From: Xylanimonas ulmi
GTDB lineage: Bacteria > Actinomycetota > Actinomycetes > Actinomycetales > Cellulomonadaceae
Length of the DNA: 64,000 nt
Assembly (NCBI RefSeq): GCF_004216535.1
Contig: NZ_SGWX01000001.1
Span: 992,001 to 1,056,000 of the forward strand
Reading direction: 5' to 3'
A program made the translations under genes and the position numbers. Below are positions 43,702 through 51,060 of the stretch, piece by piece. The notes beneath the pieces were generated by a model. That model was not told the DNA's origin, did not search any database, and saw only the letters and a program-made list of their open reading frames with translations. Within the stretch, counting starts at the first letter, position 1; each line of letters starts with the position of its first letter.

Positions 43702-44604
43702 TCAGGTGGGTAGGGCCATCCGCAGAACGGCCGGTGCGATGAGCAGGGCCATGAAGATCACGCCGAGCAGCGAGCTCGGGATCGCCATGCGCTCGCCGAC
43801 GTTGTTCGCTTCGGTCAGGTCGTCGGACAGGATCGCCGAGCGCAGGGCGCTGGACCGGGCCCGCAGGTGGTCGTAGGCGGCAGCGCCCTCGGTCGCGGAG
43901 AGCCCGACGATGTCGGCGAGGTCCTTCAGATCGGGCAGGCCGAGCTCGTCCGCCATCTGCTCCAGCGCGTCCCACGGCTGCTGACCCGACCAGCGTGTGC
44001 GCCGCAGCACCTCGCCGAGGCGGCGGAACACCCAGGTGTCCGCGACGTCGGCGGCGGCCTCCATCGCGGGCCGCACGCCGGCGCCCGAACGGCGCTCGAC
44101 GGCGACCAGGTCGAGGTAGAGCGCCAGCGCGCGCCGGAACTGCCCGCGCGCCCGCTTCGCATCGCGGGCGACCGCGGCGTTCGGCGCGAAGAACAGCAGT
44201 GCGGCGAGGCCGAGGGACGCGACGGCCGGGATGGCGATCGGCAGACGGAGGCCCATCGCCCCGTACAGGGCGGTCGCAGCGGGTACGGCCACCAGACCGA
44301 GACCCGCGACGATGAGCTTGTCCGCGTAGAAGCGCGTGACCGGGATCTGCAGGAGCGCGAGCTCGCGCACGGGGGTGCGCACCCAGATCCCCGGCGGCAT
44401 GGTCCGCAGCGCCCACGCCCCGAACCGGTCCTTGCGGGTCAGGTCCGACGGCGCCGCCGACCTCGGACGCGTCGTCGGGGTGATGCGCTCGAAGGCGTCG
44501 TCGAGGGCGACGTGCTGTGCGGGGAACAGGCGCATGACGAGCGCGGCCAGCCCGCCGAACAGGAGCGCCCCGGCGGTCATCGCGACGAGCAGCCCGGCGC
44601 TCAC
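43702..44604 (-). CDS. tadC: TadC-like pilus platform protein
   Basis: 300 aa from GTG 44604, overlapping tadB in GTGA. It has a GspF/T2SSF domain (RGQFRRALALYLDLVAVERR, AAADVADTWVFRRLGEVLRR, LKDLADIVGLSATEGAAAYD) between two pairs of membrane helices. TadB and TadC together form the inner-membrane platform on which the TadA ATPase extrudes pilin. Confidence 0.88.
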   Translation of the reverse strand: MSAGLLVAMTAGALLFGGLAALVMRLFPAQHVALDDAFERITPTTRPRSAAPSDLTRKDRFGAWALRTMPPGIWVRTPVRELALLQIPVTRFYADKLIVAGLGLVAVPAATALYGAMGLRLPIAIPAVASLGLAALLFFAPNAAVARDAKRARGQFRRALALYLDLVAVERRSGAGVRPAMEAAADVADTWVFRRLGEVLRRTRWSGQQPWDALEQMADELGLPDLKDLADIVGLSATEGAAAYDHLRARSSALRSAILSDDLTEANNVGERMAIPSSLLGVIFMALLIAPAVLRMALPT

Positions 44605-45470
44605 CGGGCACCCCTGGCCGCCGCCCCCATCACCCGGGGGACCTCTTCGCCGTTCGACATCCTCTTGAGCCACACCAACGTCGCGACGTAGGCCGCCAGC
44701 AGGAGCGCGAGGACGATCTGGCCAAGGGGTGTCGAGAACGGCTGGACGTACTGCCCGGAGAACGTCAGCACCAGGAGCACCCCGGCGCTGATGAGCGTGA
44801 CCCAGCGCGCGGTGGCGCGCGGCTTGGCCCGGTCGGCCTCGATCTGCCGGCGCGCCCGCACGTCGGCGGCGACGGAGTCGGCCAGCGACGCGAGGACGGT
44901 GGCAAGCCCGGCGCCGCGTCGTCGGGCGGCGAGGATGAGGTTCGCGGCGACCAGGTCGCCGGTCGCGTCGTCGAGGTCGTCGGCGAAGGCGCGCAGGGCC
45001 GTCTCGGTGGACCAGCGGGCGTTGAGGCGCGCCGTCAGCAGGCGGAGCTGGGGTTCGATGGCGGCGGGGGCCGAGCGGAGCGTCGAGACGAGCGCCTGCT
45101 CCAGGCCGACGCCGGCGACCAGGACCCCGGACAGCGAGCGGGTCCACTCCTCGAGCGCCTCGAGCCTCGCGATCCGCGCCTTGGCCGGGGCGGCGCTCAG
45201 CAGCGTCGGCAGCCCGAGCACGGCGATCGGTGCGATGACGACCGCGAGGACCCAGTGCGTGATCAGCCACACGACGACACCGCCGCCGAGACCCGCACCG
45301 ACCAGCAACCCGGTGCGGCGAGAGATCCGCGTCAGGGGAGAGGTTCGGGCCGCGCCGGTTCGTACCCCCTCGGGCCGGGGAACGTACCCCCACACGACGA
45401 GGAAGAGTCCGAGGCAGATGAGCGCCCCGAACAGACCCGGGAGCACGGGGGCCGTGAGCTGCGGGATCAT
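44601..45470 (-). CDS. tadB: TadB-like pilus platform protein
   Basis: 289 aa. Membrane helices at about 12-30, 55-90 and 220-270 enclose a GspF-like domain (ARLEALEEWTRSLSGVLVAG, LEQALVSTLRSAPAAIEPQL, ADSVAADVRARRQIEADRAK). Coupled to tadA upstream and tadC downstream by four-base overlaps. Confidence 0.88.
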   Translation of the reverse strand: MIPQLTAPVLPGLFGALICLGLFLVVWGYVPRPEGVRTGAARTSPLTRISRRTGLLVGAGLGGGVVVWLITHWVLAVVIAPIAVLGLPTLLSAAPAKARIARLEALEEWTRSLSGVLVAGVGLEQALVSTLRSAPAAIEPQLRLLTARLNARWSTETALRAFADDLDDATGDLVAANLILAARRRGAGLATVLASLADSVAADVRARRQIEADRAKPRATARWVTLISAGVLLVLTFSGQYVQPFSTPLGQIVLALLLAAYVATLVWLKRMSNGEEVPRVMGAAARGAR

Positions 45471-46861
45471 CGGACGTCCCCCTGCCCGGGGTGACCCCGC
45501 CGCCGGAAGGCGCCGAGGTCGAAGCCGTGGTCGGCGAGGTCGTCGAAGTCGTCGGGCAGTACGTTCGGGACGGCGACCTGCCGGTCGACGTCGAGCGCGA
45601 ACACGTCCTGGAACGCGATCCCGAGCGGGCCCTCGCCGCGCTGCACGGCGACGATCTCGGAGACGCGCCGCCGTTTGGTGACTGTGCCGTCGGGCAGCGT
45701 GTGGCGGGCGAGGTCGAGGTGGACGATGAGGTCGATCGTCGCCGCGAGCTTCTTGGCCGCGTTCTCCTCGGTGACGTGCGGACCCGCCTCCATCGCACAG
45801 GTGATGAGCTTGTCGATGGCCAGGCGTGCGGTGCGCGAGTGCGTCGTGGACAGGGAGCCGTGGCCCGACTCCATCGCCTTGATCATCACCCAGATCTCCG
45901 GGCCGCGAACCTCACCGACGATCTGCCGGGACAGGCCGAACCGGAACGAGTCGAACAGCTCCTCATTCAGCGTGAACTCACCCGCCTGACGGCCGTCGGG
46001 CAGCAGCTCGCCCGTGCCCGGGCGGGCCTCCCAGGGGCGCACGAGGAGGTGCCGCTGCGGGAACTCGTGCAGGTGCAGCTCGTACTCGGTCTCGAAGGTG
46101 CCGATGATCTCGAAGAAGTCGATCTCCGCGCACAGCGCCCGCATCAACGTGGTCTTGCCGGCGCCCTGCGCGCCGGTGACGATGATCGACTTGTGCGCCT
46201 TGACGGCCGCGGCGAGGAAGGACGCGGCGAGCGGCGTCATGAGATCGCGGGCCACGAGGTCGGGGAGCTTCGCCGTGACCAGCCGGTGGCGCCGGATCGT
46301 GACCTCGGGCCGCAGCGTCACCCAAGCCGTTGCCGCGAGACGGGAGCCGTCGTCGAGCCGCATGTGCAGGCGCGGCTGCGCGGGGGAGAACGTGCGGGCG
46401 TTGACCTGCGACCGCGAGGCGAGGAACACCAGGAAGTCGATGAGCTCCTCGTCCGAGTCGGCGACCGGCGGCGCCAGCACGACCGAACCGTCGGTCCGTT
46501 CCAGGATGACCTTGTCGTGCCCGGAGATGTGGACGCTCTCGACGGCGTCGTCGTCGACCAGCGGCTGCAGACGCCCGAGCCGGAACAGGGCGTCGAACAC
46601 GGCGTGCTGGAGGGCGCGCTGCTCGCCCGGCGACCAGCCAGGCTTGCCTGCCCGCACCCGATCGGCCATCTCCGCCTCGATGAGCCCGACGATGATCGAC
46701 CGGCCGAGCTCCTCCTGGACCGGTGGGTCGAGCCGGTCCTGCATCCCGGAGACCTGCTCCGAGAGCTGCTCGGACGCGGTGGCGCGCAGGCGGGCCACCA
46801 GAGCCCAGTCGATGGCAGGGCCGGCGCCGTACTCGATGCGCGGCACGTCTGTCGTGGTCAT
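45467..46861 (-). CDS. tadA: TadA/CpaF pilus-assembly ATPase
   Basis: 464 aa secretion ATPase of the VirB11/GspE superfamily. Walker A GAQGAGKT is at 230-237; the Asp box (FFEIIGTFETEYEL) and Walker B/His box (RQIVGEVRGPEIWVMIKAME, SGHGSLSTTHSR) follow. The order matches CpaF. It drives Flp pilus extension. Overlaps tadZ and tadB by four bases each. Confidence 0.92.
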   Translation of the reverse strand: MTTTDVPRIEYGAGPAIDWALVARLRATASEQLSEQVSGMQDRLDPPVQEELGRSIIVGLIEAEMADRVRAGKPGWSPGEQRALQHAVFDALFRLGRLQPLVDDDAVESVHISGHDKVILERTDGSVVLAPPVADSDEELIDFLVFLASRSQVNARTFSPAQPRLHMRLDDGSRLAATAWVTLRPEVTIRRHRLVTAKLPDLVARDLMTPLAASFLAAAVKAHKSIIVTGAQGAGKTTLMRALCAEIDFFEIIGTFETEYELHLHEFPQRHLLVRPWEARPGTGELLPDGRQAGEFTLNEELFDSFRFGLSRQIVGEVRGPEIWVMIKAMESGHGSLSTTHSRTARLAIDKLITCAMEAGPHVTEENAAKKLAATIDLIVHLDLARHTLPDGTVTKRRRVSEIVAVQRGEGPLGIAFQDVFALDVDRQVAVPNVLPDDFDDLADHGFDLGAFRRRGHPGQGDVR

Positions 46862-47637
46862 GGTGCGGCTCCTTCGACGACGTCGGCGGTCAGTTGCTCG
46901 CGGTGGCGCGTTATGGCTGCACAGATCCGGTCGGCCCCCGCGCGCAGGGAGCGCACGTACGGGCCCTGGTCGAACTTGCGTGGCGGCGTGAGGCCGTCCG
47001 AGTAGACGGCGGCGGCTGCGACGTCGAACGCGACGGCCGCGACGACGGGCAGGCCGAGCGAGCGGCCGGCATCCTTCGCGCCGTAGGGCCGGCCTTCACC
47101 CACGAGGAGCAGACCCGCCTGACGCCACGCCGTCGTCGGCGCGCCGAGCTCACCGGCCCGGGACCGTGCCCCGGACAGCGACGGCAGCGACGACCGCGTG
47201 ACGAGAAGGGTCAGGTCGGCCCAGGCGAGCAGCGGCTCGGGGGAGCCGGCCTGGCCGAGCTGTCCGGCGTCGACGATGACGTCGTGGCCCTGCGCGTCGA
47301 GGTCGCCGAGCGCCTCGGCCAACGGCTGCCAGAGCGATCGCAGCCCGCTGGCCTGCGCGTGGTTCTGCACCCCGAGCACGAACGATGCCGACGAGTCCGG
47401 GAACGGGTGCACTACGTCCCGGAGCGCGTCGCCGGTCGCAAGGGGCGAGATCGCCAGCTCGACTAGCCCGCCGTCGTACTCGCGGGCACCGCGGAAGAAC
47501 CCGGCCAGCAGCCAGTTCCCGCCCGACGGGTCAGCCTCCACGAACACCACCGGGCGCGGCCACACCATCGCGAGCCCCAACGCCGTCGTCGACACCCCGG
47601 GTGCGCCCTTCGCCGAGCACAGAGCGATGACCGTCAT
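46858..47637 (-). CDS. tadZ: TadZ/CpaE-like MinD-type ATPase
   Basis: 259 aa. IALCSAKGAPGVSTTALGLA is a deviant Walker A of the ParA/MinD type; VVFVEADPSGGN and DVIVDAGQLG are the switch motifs. In Tad systems TadZ positions the pilus machine in the cell. The C-terminal region is helical. Three bases separate it from the CpaB-like gene. Confidence 0.8.
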   Translation of the reverse strand: MTVIALCSAKGAPGVSTTALGLAMVWPRPVVFVEADPSGGNWLLAGFFRGAREYDGGLVELAISPLATGDALRDVVHPFPDSSASFVLGVQNHAQASGLRSLWQPLAEALGDLDAQGHDVIVDAGQLGQAGSPEPLLAWADLTLLVTRSSLPSLSGARSRAGELGAPTTAWRQAGLLLVGEGRPYGAKDAGRSLGLPVVAAVAFDVAAAAVYSDGLTPPRKFDQGPYVRSLRAGADRICAAITRHREQLTADVVEGAAP

Positions 47638-47638
47638 C

Positions 47639-48295
47639 TCAGCGCTCCCTCGACTCCAGGACGAGCGCCACGTTCCCCGTGGCGATCCGGGAGGCGAGCA
47701 CCCCGGCGTCCGTGCTGGGCGCCTCGAGCGAGACGATCGTGGCCCCGGTGCTCTCGGTGACCCCGATCATGGCGACGACGGCGCTCGTGCTGGCCGGGTT
47801 GCCCACCGTCTCGGCGCCCGCCTGGGGTGTGTCGACGACCTTGACGGCGTCACCGACCTTGAGGCTCAAGCCCGTCGCCTGCGCGGGCGTGAGCTCGAAC
47901 GGGACCAGCGACTTGCCCGCGGCGGGCTGGATGTCAGACGCCGACGACGTCGGGGTGAGCAGCGAGCCCGCACTGAGATCCACCGCGGCCCGCTTCCCGA
48001 CGACGTTGGCGCGCGAGGACGCGGGGACGGGCTTGAGGAGCGGGTCGGCGTTGAGGGTCGCAACCCCGAGATCGGCCGCCTCGATCACCGCACCGCGTGG
48101 GACGTCGGCGACGAGCACCAGAACCTGGTCGACGTTCGTGAGCGTGTTCCACAGCCACCCGGCGCCCAAACCCCCGGCCAACGCGACGAGAGCGCCAGCG
48201 GCGATCGCGATCGGACGTCGTACGAGCTTCGGCGGGGTCCCCGCGCGGGGATCCTCGACGGGTGTGGTGCTCGGACGTGTCGTTGTGCTGGTCAT
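47639..48295 (-). CDS. CpaB/RcpC-like SAF-domain protein
   Basis: 218 aa with one N-terminal membrane helix (PIAIAAGALVALAGGLGAGW) and an SAF domain (LVADVPRGAVIEAADLGVAT, RAAVDLSAGSLLTP). CpaB/RcpC proteins act outside the membrane in pilus assembly. Ends one base before tadZ. Confidence 0.8.
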   Translation of the reverse strand: MTSTTTRPSTTPVEDPRAGTPPKLVRRPIAIAAGALVALAGGLGAGWLWNTLTNVDQVLVLVADVPRGAVIEAADLGVATLNADPLLKPVPASSRANVVGKRAAVDLSAGSLLTPTSSASDIQPAAGKSLVPFELTPAQATGLSLKVGDAVKVVDTPQAGAETVGNPASTSAVVAMIGVTESTGATIVSLEAPSTDAGVLASRIATGNVALVLESRER

Positions 48296-48324
48296 CTCTG
48301 CTACCCCTCGTTGGGTGTGCTCGT

Positions 48325-49281
48325 CTACGGCTGCACGAGCACCTGCACTTCGCCGATCGCCACCTGGACTGAGTTGGAGAGCCCGTCCAAGCGGATGGTC
48401 CCGGTCTGGCCTGCGCCCTCCCAGGAGATGACCCAGTCCGACGTCGCCGACACGGTGAACCGGTCCTCCGGCTGGCCCGCGCTGCTCGTCGAATAGGTGT
48501 GCCCGCAGTCCGGCGACGGCTGCTTGCCGAACCGGTCCTCATACGGGGTGCCGAGGCCGTCGCAGACGACGGTGGCGCCGTCGCCCATATCCCAGGTGAT
48601 CCGCTCCATCCGCGCGGTCGCGGTGATCGTGATCCCGCCCGCCGACGCGGACGCAGTGTTCGGCCCGGTCGTCGACACGCCCGGGTTCGCAGCCCACATC
48701 CACACCGGGAGGCCCACGATCCCGACCTTCCCCGGGCCGGGCTCGGGGACCATGCCAATCTCGATGGCGTGAAGGTCCATCGAGTCGACGGCCATCTGCG
48801 CGACCTCGCGCGGGCTGGGGCCCTCGGCTGCGACGTCGGGCGGGTTCTCCAGCCAAATCGCCGTCGAACCGCCGTGTGGGGGCGGGATCACGCAGGAGTA
48901 GACGGCTCCCGGTCTGTCGCGCGGAAATCGGGGATCGGGGGCCGGCTGCGGATCGAGCTTCTTCATGAAGCAGCCGTACGCGTTGCTCCACTGGCCGTCG
49001 GAACTGGAGCACACGATCGGCTCTACGCCCCCGCTGGAGTTCCAGATTGACAGGTCATTGACGCATCGCGTCCCCGCCCCCGAATCCTTCGCGCCGTCGT
49101 CGGTGGAGACGGGCTGGAGGGTGGGGGCCGGGGGCGAGACATACACCAGACAGTGACCGGTCTGCCGGTCCCACTTCTCGCACTGTGCGTCTGCCGCGTT
49201 CGCGATCGGCGTAGCAATGAGAGCGATCGCCGCAGCGGTCGCTGTAGCGGTGAGGATGACCCTCAGGATGCGGGCTCGCAT
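48325..49281 (-). CDS. Secreted hypothetical protein of the Tad operon
   Basis: 318 aa from ATG 49281. The N-terminus ARILRVILTATATAAAIALI followed by ATPIANAADA is a Sec signal peptide. The mature part has several cysteines and Trp/Pro-rich beta segments (ARMERITWDMGDGATVVCDG, PSPDCGHTYSTSS). Often found upstream of actinobacterial Tad genes. Overlaps the lipoprotein gene by 19 bases. Confidence 0.7.
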   Translation of the reverse strand: MRARILRVILTATATAAAIALIATPIANAADAQCEKWDRQTGHCLVYVSPPAPTLQPVSTDDGAKDSGAGTRCVNDLSIWNSSGGVEPIVCSSSDGQWSNAYGCFMKKLDPQPAPDPRFPRDRPGAVYSCVIPPPHGGSTAIWLENPPDVAAEGPSPREVAQMAVDSMDLHAIEIGMVPEPGPGKVGIVGLPVWMWAANPGVSTTGPNTASASAGGITITATARMERITWDMGDGATVVCDGLGTPYEDRFGKQPSPDCGHTYSTSSAGQPEDRFTVSATSDWVISWEGAGQTGTIRLDGLSNSVQVAIGEVQVLVQP

Positions 49282-49910
49282 GGTTCTTGCTCGCGCTGAT
49301 CCAGAGCGATCGAGACACGCCAAGCGTTCTCGGGGTCCGTATCCCAGGAGTGGTTGCTGACGGTGAAGCGAACCCAAGCGCGGTCGGGTCGATCAGCGAG
49401 CACGACGGAGGTGCCCGCCGGATCGACAACATCGACAGCGGTGACGTCGTAGCAGGCGTCGACCATGACCGTGGGGACGCGCCCAGTTGCCGGGTCGGAG
49501 TTGTCGAGGTTCACGGATTGCGCGGCCACCTCGAGGACCTTGGTCCGGCCCTTCTGAATCCATCCGGCGTTGCGCCAGTCCTGGAAGCTTCGGCGCTGAA
49601 CGTCGAGCTCCTGGGAGATGGCTACGTCTTCGAGCCGCATGAGGTCAGCGGTCGGGTCGAGACCGAGCTCATCAGTGACCGCGTAGTACTTGCGTACGAG
49701 ATCCTCTGCCTGTGCGACCGCCATCTCTTCGTCGGTCGTAGGAGTAGGAGCGGGCGCCAGACTCGTCGGCCCGCCTGTTGCGCTGGGCGCCTCCGCTGTC
49801 GCTGTCGGCGGCGTCGGAGTCGGACTCGGTTCCATCGGGGTGCAGGCGGGGATGACGGCAAGAGCTGTGACAGTTGCCGCCAGGAGTCCCGCTCGACATC
49901 CACGTTTCAT
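49263..49910 (-). CDS. Putative lipoprotein at the head of the Tad operon
   Basis: 215 aa from ATG 49910. LLAATVTALAVIPAC is a lipobox with Cys23 as lipidation site, followed by a Pro/Thr-rich spacer and an NTF2-like looking domain (AQAEDLVRKYYAVTDELG, VMVDACYDVTAVDVVDPAG, AWVRFTVSNHSWDT). Extracytoplasmic. First gene of the minus-strand pilus operon. Confidence 0.7.
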   Translation of the reverse strand: MKRGCRAGLLAATVTALAVIPACTPMEPSPTPTPPTATAEAPSATGGPTSLAPAPTPTTDEEMAVAQAEDLVRKYYAVTDELGLDPTADLMRLEDVAISQELDVQRRSFQDWRNAGWIQKGRTKVLEVAAQSVNLDNSDPATGRVPTVMVDACYDVTAVDVVDPAGTSVVLADRPDRAWVRFTVSNHSWDTDPENAWRVSIALDQREQEPCEPAS

Positions 49911-50319
49911 GGCGTCTCCCGACCGACGCACCCCTCGTCGGGGCACGGAGAAGGGTCTGGCGTCAACGTGCGACGCGAGGCCCTTCGAGACCATTTCACC
50001 CACGGTGTTCCCCTTTGTGCACGCCGGAGCGTTGGTGTGCGATTCGACGGACAGGTGTACGGGCGTCGCCGGGAGCGCCAGTACGGGCCCCCGACTGGCG
50101 TCCCAAGGAGGCACGCCATGACCGTGAGGCAGGGGTAAGAACACCAGAACGCGGGAGGAGTCGACACTCCGACACGGCGCTGGTCAGCAAAGGGAGCGCC
50201 CGGTTGGTCGTACTCGTCAGTTCGACGACGAGGAGTGCGGTGCCGGGTCAGTGAACGTCGGCGACGGTCGCTTGGAGAGCGCCGTGAGACAGAGAAGTCC
50301 TGGCTGAGGGCCGCGGTGG
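49911..50319. other. Non-coding gap upstream of the Tad operon
   Basis: A 409-base interval. It must hold the promoter of the lipoprotein-Tad operon, but no clear boxes could be read. A mini-frame ATGACCGTGAGGCAGGGGTAA at 50118-50138 (MTVRQG) has a good AAGGAGG in front of it on the plus strand; it could be a leader peptide or chance. Confidence 0.4.
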
Positions 50320-50715
50320 TCAGGCCCGGTCGAGGGCCACGATCTCTGCCTGCCGGTACTTCGGGAGCTTCGCGAGGATGAAGTCGTAGGACTCGTTTGC
50401 CATCTCGAGGAGGTGGGCGGGAGGCACGTCGCCGTCGAGCGGCATCGTGTTCGCGTACTGGGCCTCGGCGGGTGGGCAGTGGTAGCCGCGCGCGACGACG
50501 CCGGGATACATGTCCCGGTAGACCAGTGCGGCCTCGGCGTCGCAGCGCAGGGTGACGACGTCGACTCCCTTGAGCGTGAACACCTCGGCGAAGATCCGAC
50601 CCTTGTCCATCGTTGGGGTCTTGAGCCGGACGGCGGAGTGCTCGGGGCCAAACGGGTGGTCGAGGTAGGCCCCCGGCATGGCAAGGCAGTAGTCGAGCAT
50701 CTCGTCGGGCGTCAT
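50320..50715 (-). CDS. MmcQ/YjbR-family protein
   Basis: 131 aa from ATG 50715. MTPDEMLDYCLAMPGAYLDH, FTLKGVDVVTLRCDAEAALV and the end ANESYDFILAKLPKYRQ match the MmcQ/YjbR family with a CyaY-like fold that may bind DNA. Diverges from the relaxase gene. Longer open frame upstream is a shadow of the relaxase. Role in the element unknown. Confidence 0.82.
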   Translation of the reverse strand: MTPDEMLDYCLAMPGAYLDHPFGPEHSAVRLKTPTMDKGRIFAEVFTLKGVDVVTLRCDAEAALVYRDMYPGVVARGYHCPPAEAQYANTMPLDGDVPPAHLLEMANESYDFILAKLPKYRQAEIVALDRA

Positions 50716-51060
50716 GCCCACAACGCTATCGAGGTCGGCCCGCGCCGGTGGCGAGATGGGCTGTGGCACGCAGCCGGCGAGATGAGGTGGCAGGGACCAG
50801 TGCGTCGAGGATGCCGGATCCATCGTCCACGTGACGACCAGCGACGCGAGGCGAGGATGACGAGCGGCGAGCACGACGAGAGACACGAGGACGTCAGGGG
50901 GTACGAGGGCAACGAGGAGGAGCGCGAGGCTCACGCAGGGGACGACCGAGCCGAGACGGACGACCCCATGAGCACAGGAAGTGATCGCCGCACACATCTG
51001 CCACGCGAGGCTGCTCCAGTGGCTACGCCCGCCCACCTGGGTCACGGAGGTGGTGTGGCC
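50716..51060. other. Divergent spacer with candidate oriT
   Basis: 345 bases between the yjbR-like gene and the relaxase. GGCGAGATG occurs at 50750-50758 and 50776-50784 as a direct repeat flanking the hairpin GGCTG-tggcacg-CAGCC at 50759-50775. Relaxase nicking sites usually lie upstream of the relaxase gene and next to such structures. The stretch 50820-50910 is purine-rich with several GACGAG/GCGAG repeats. This is a positional inference only. Confidence 0.35.
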
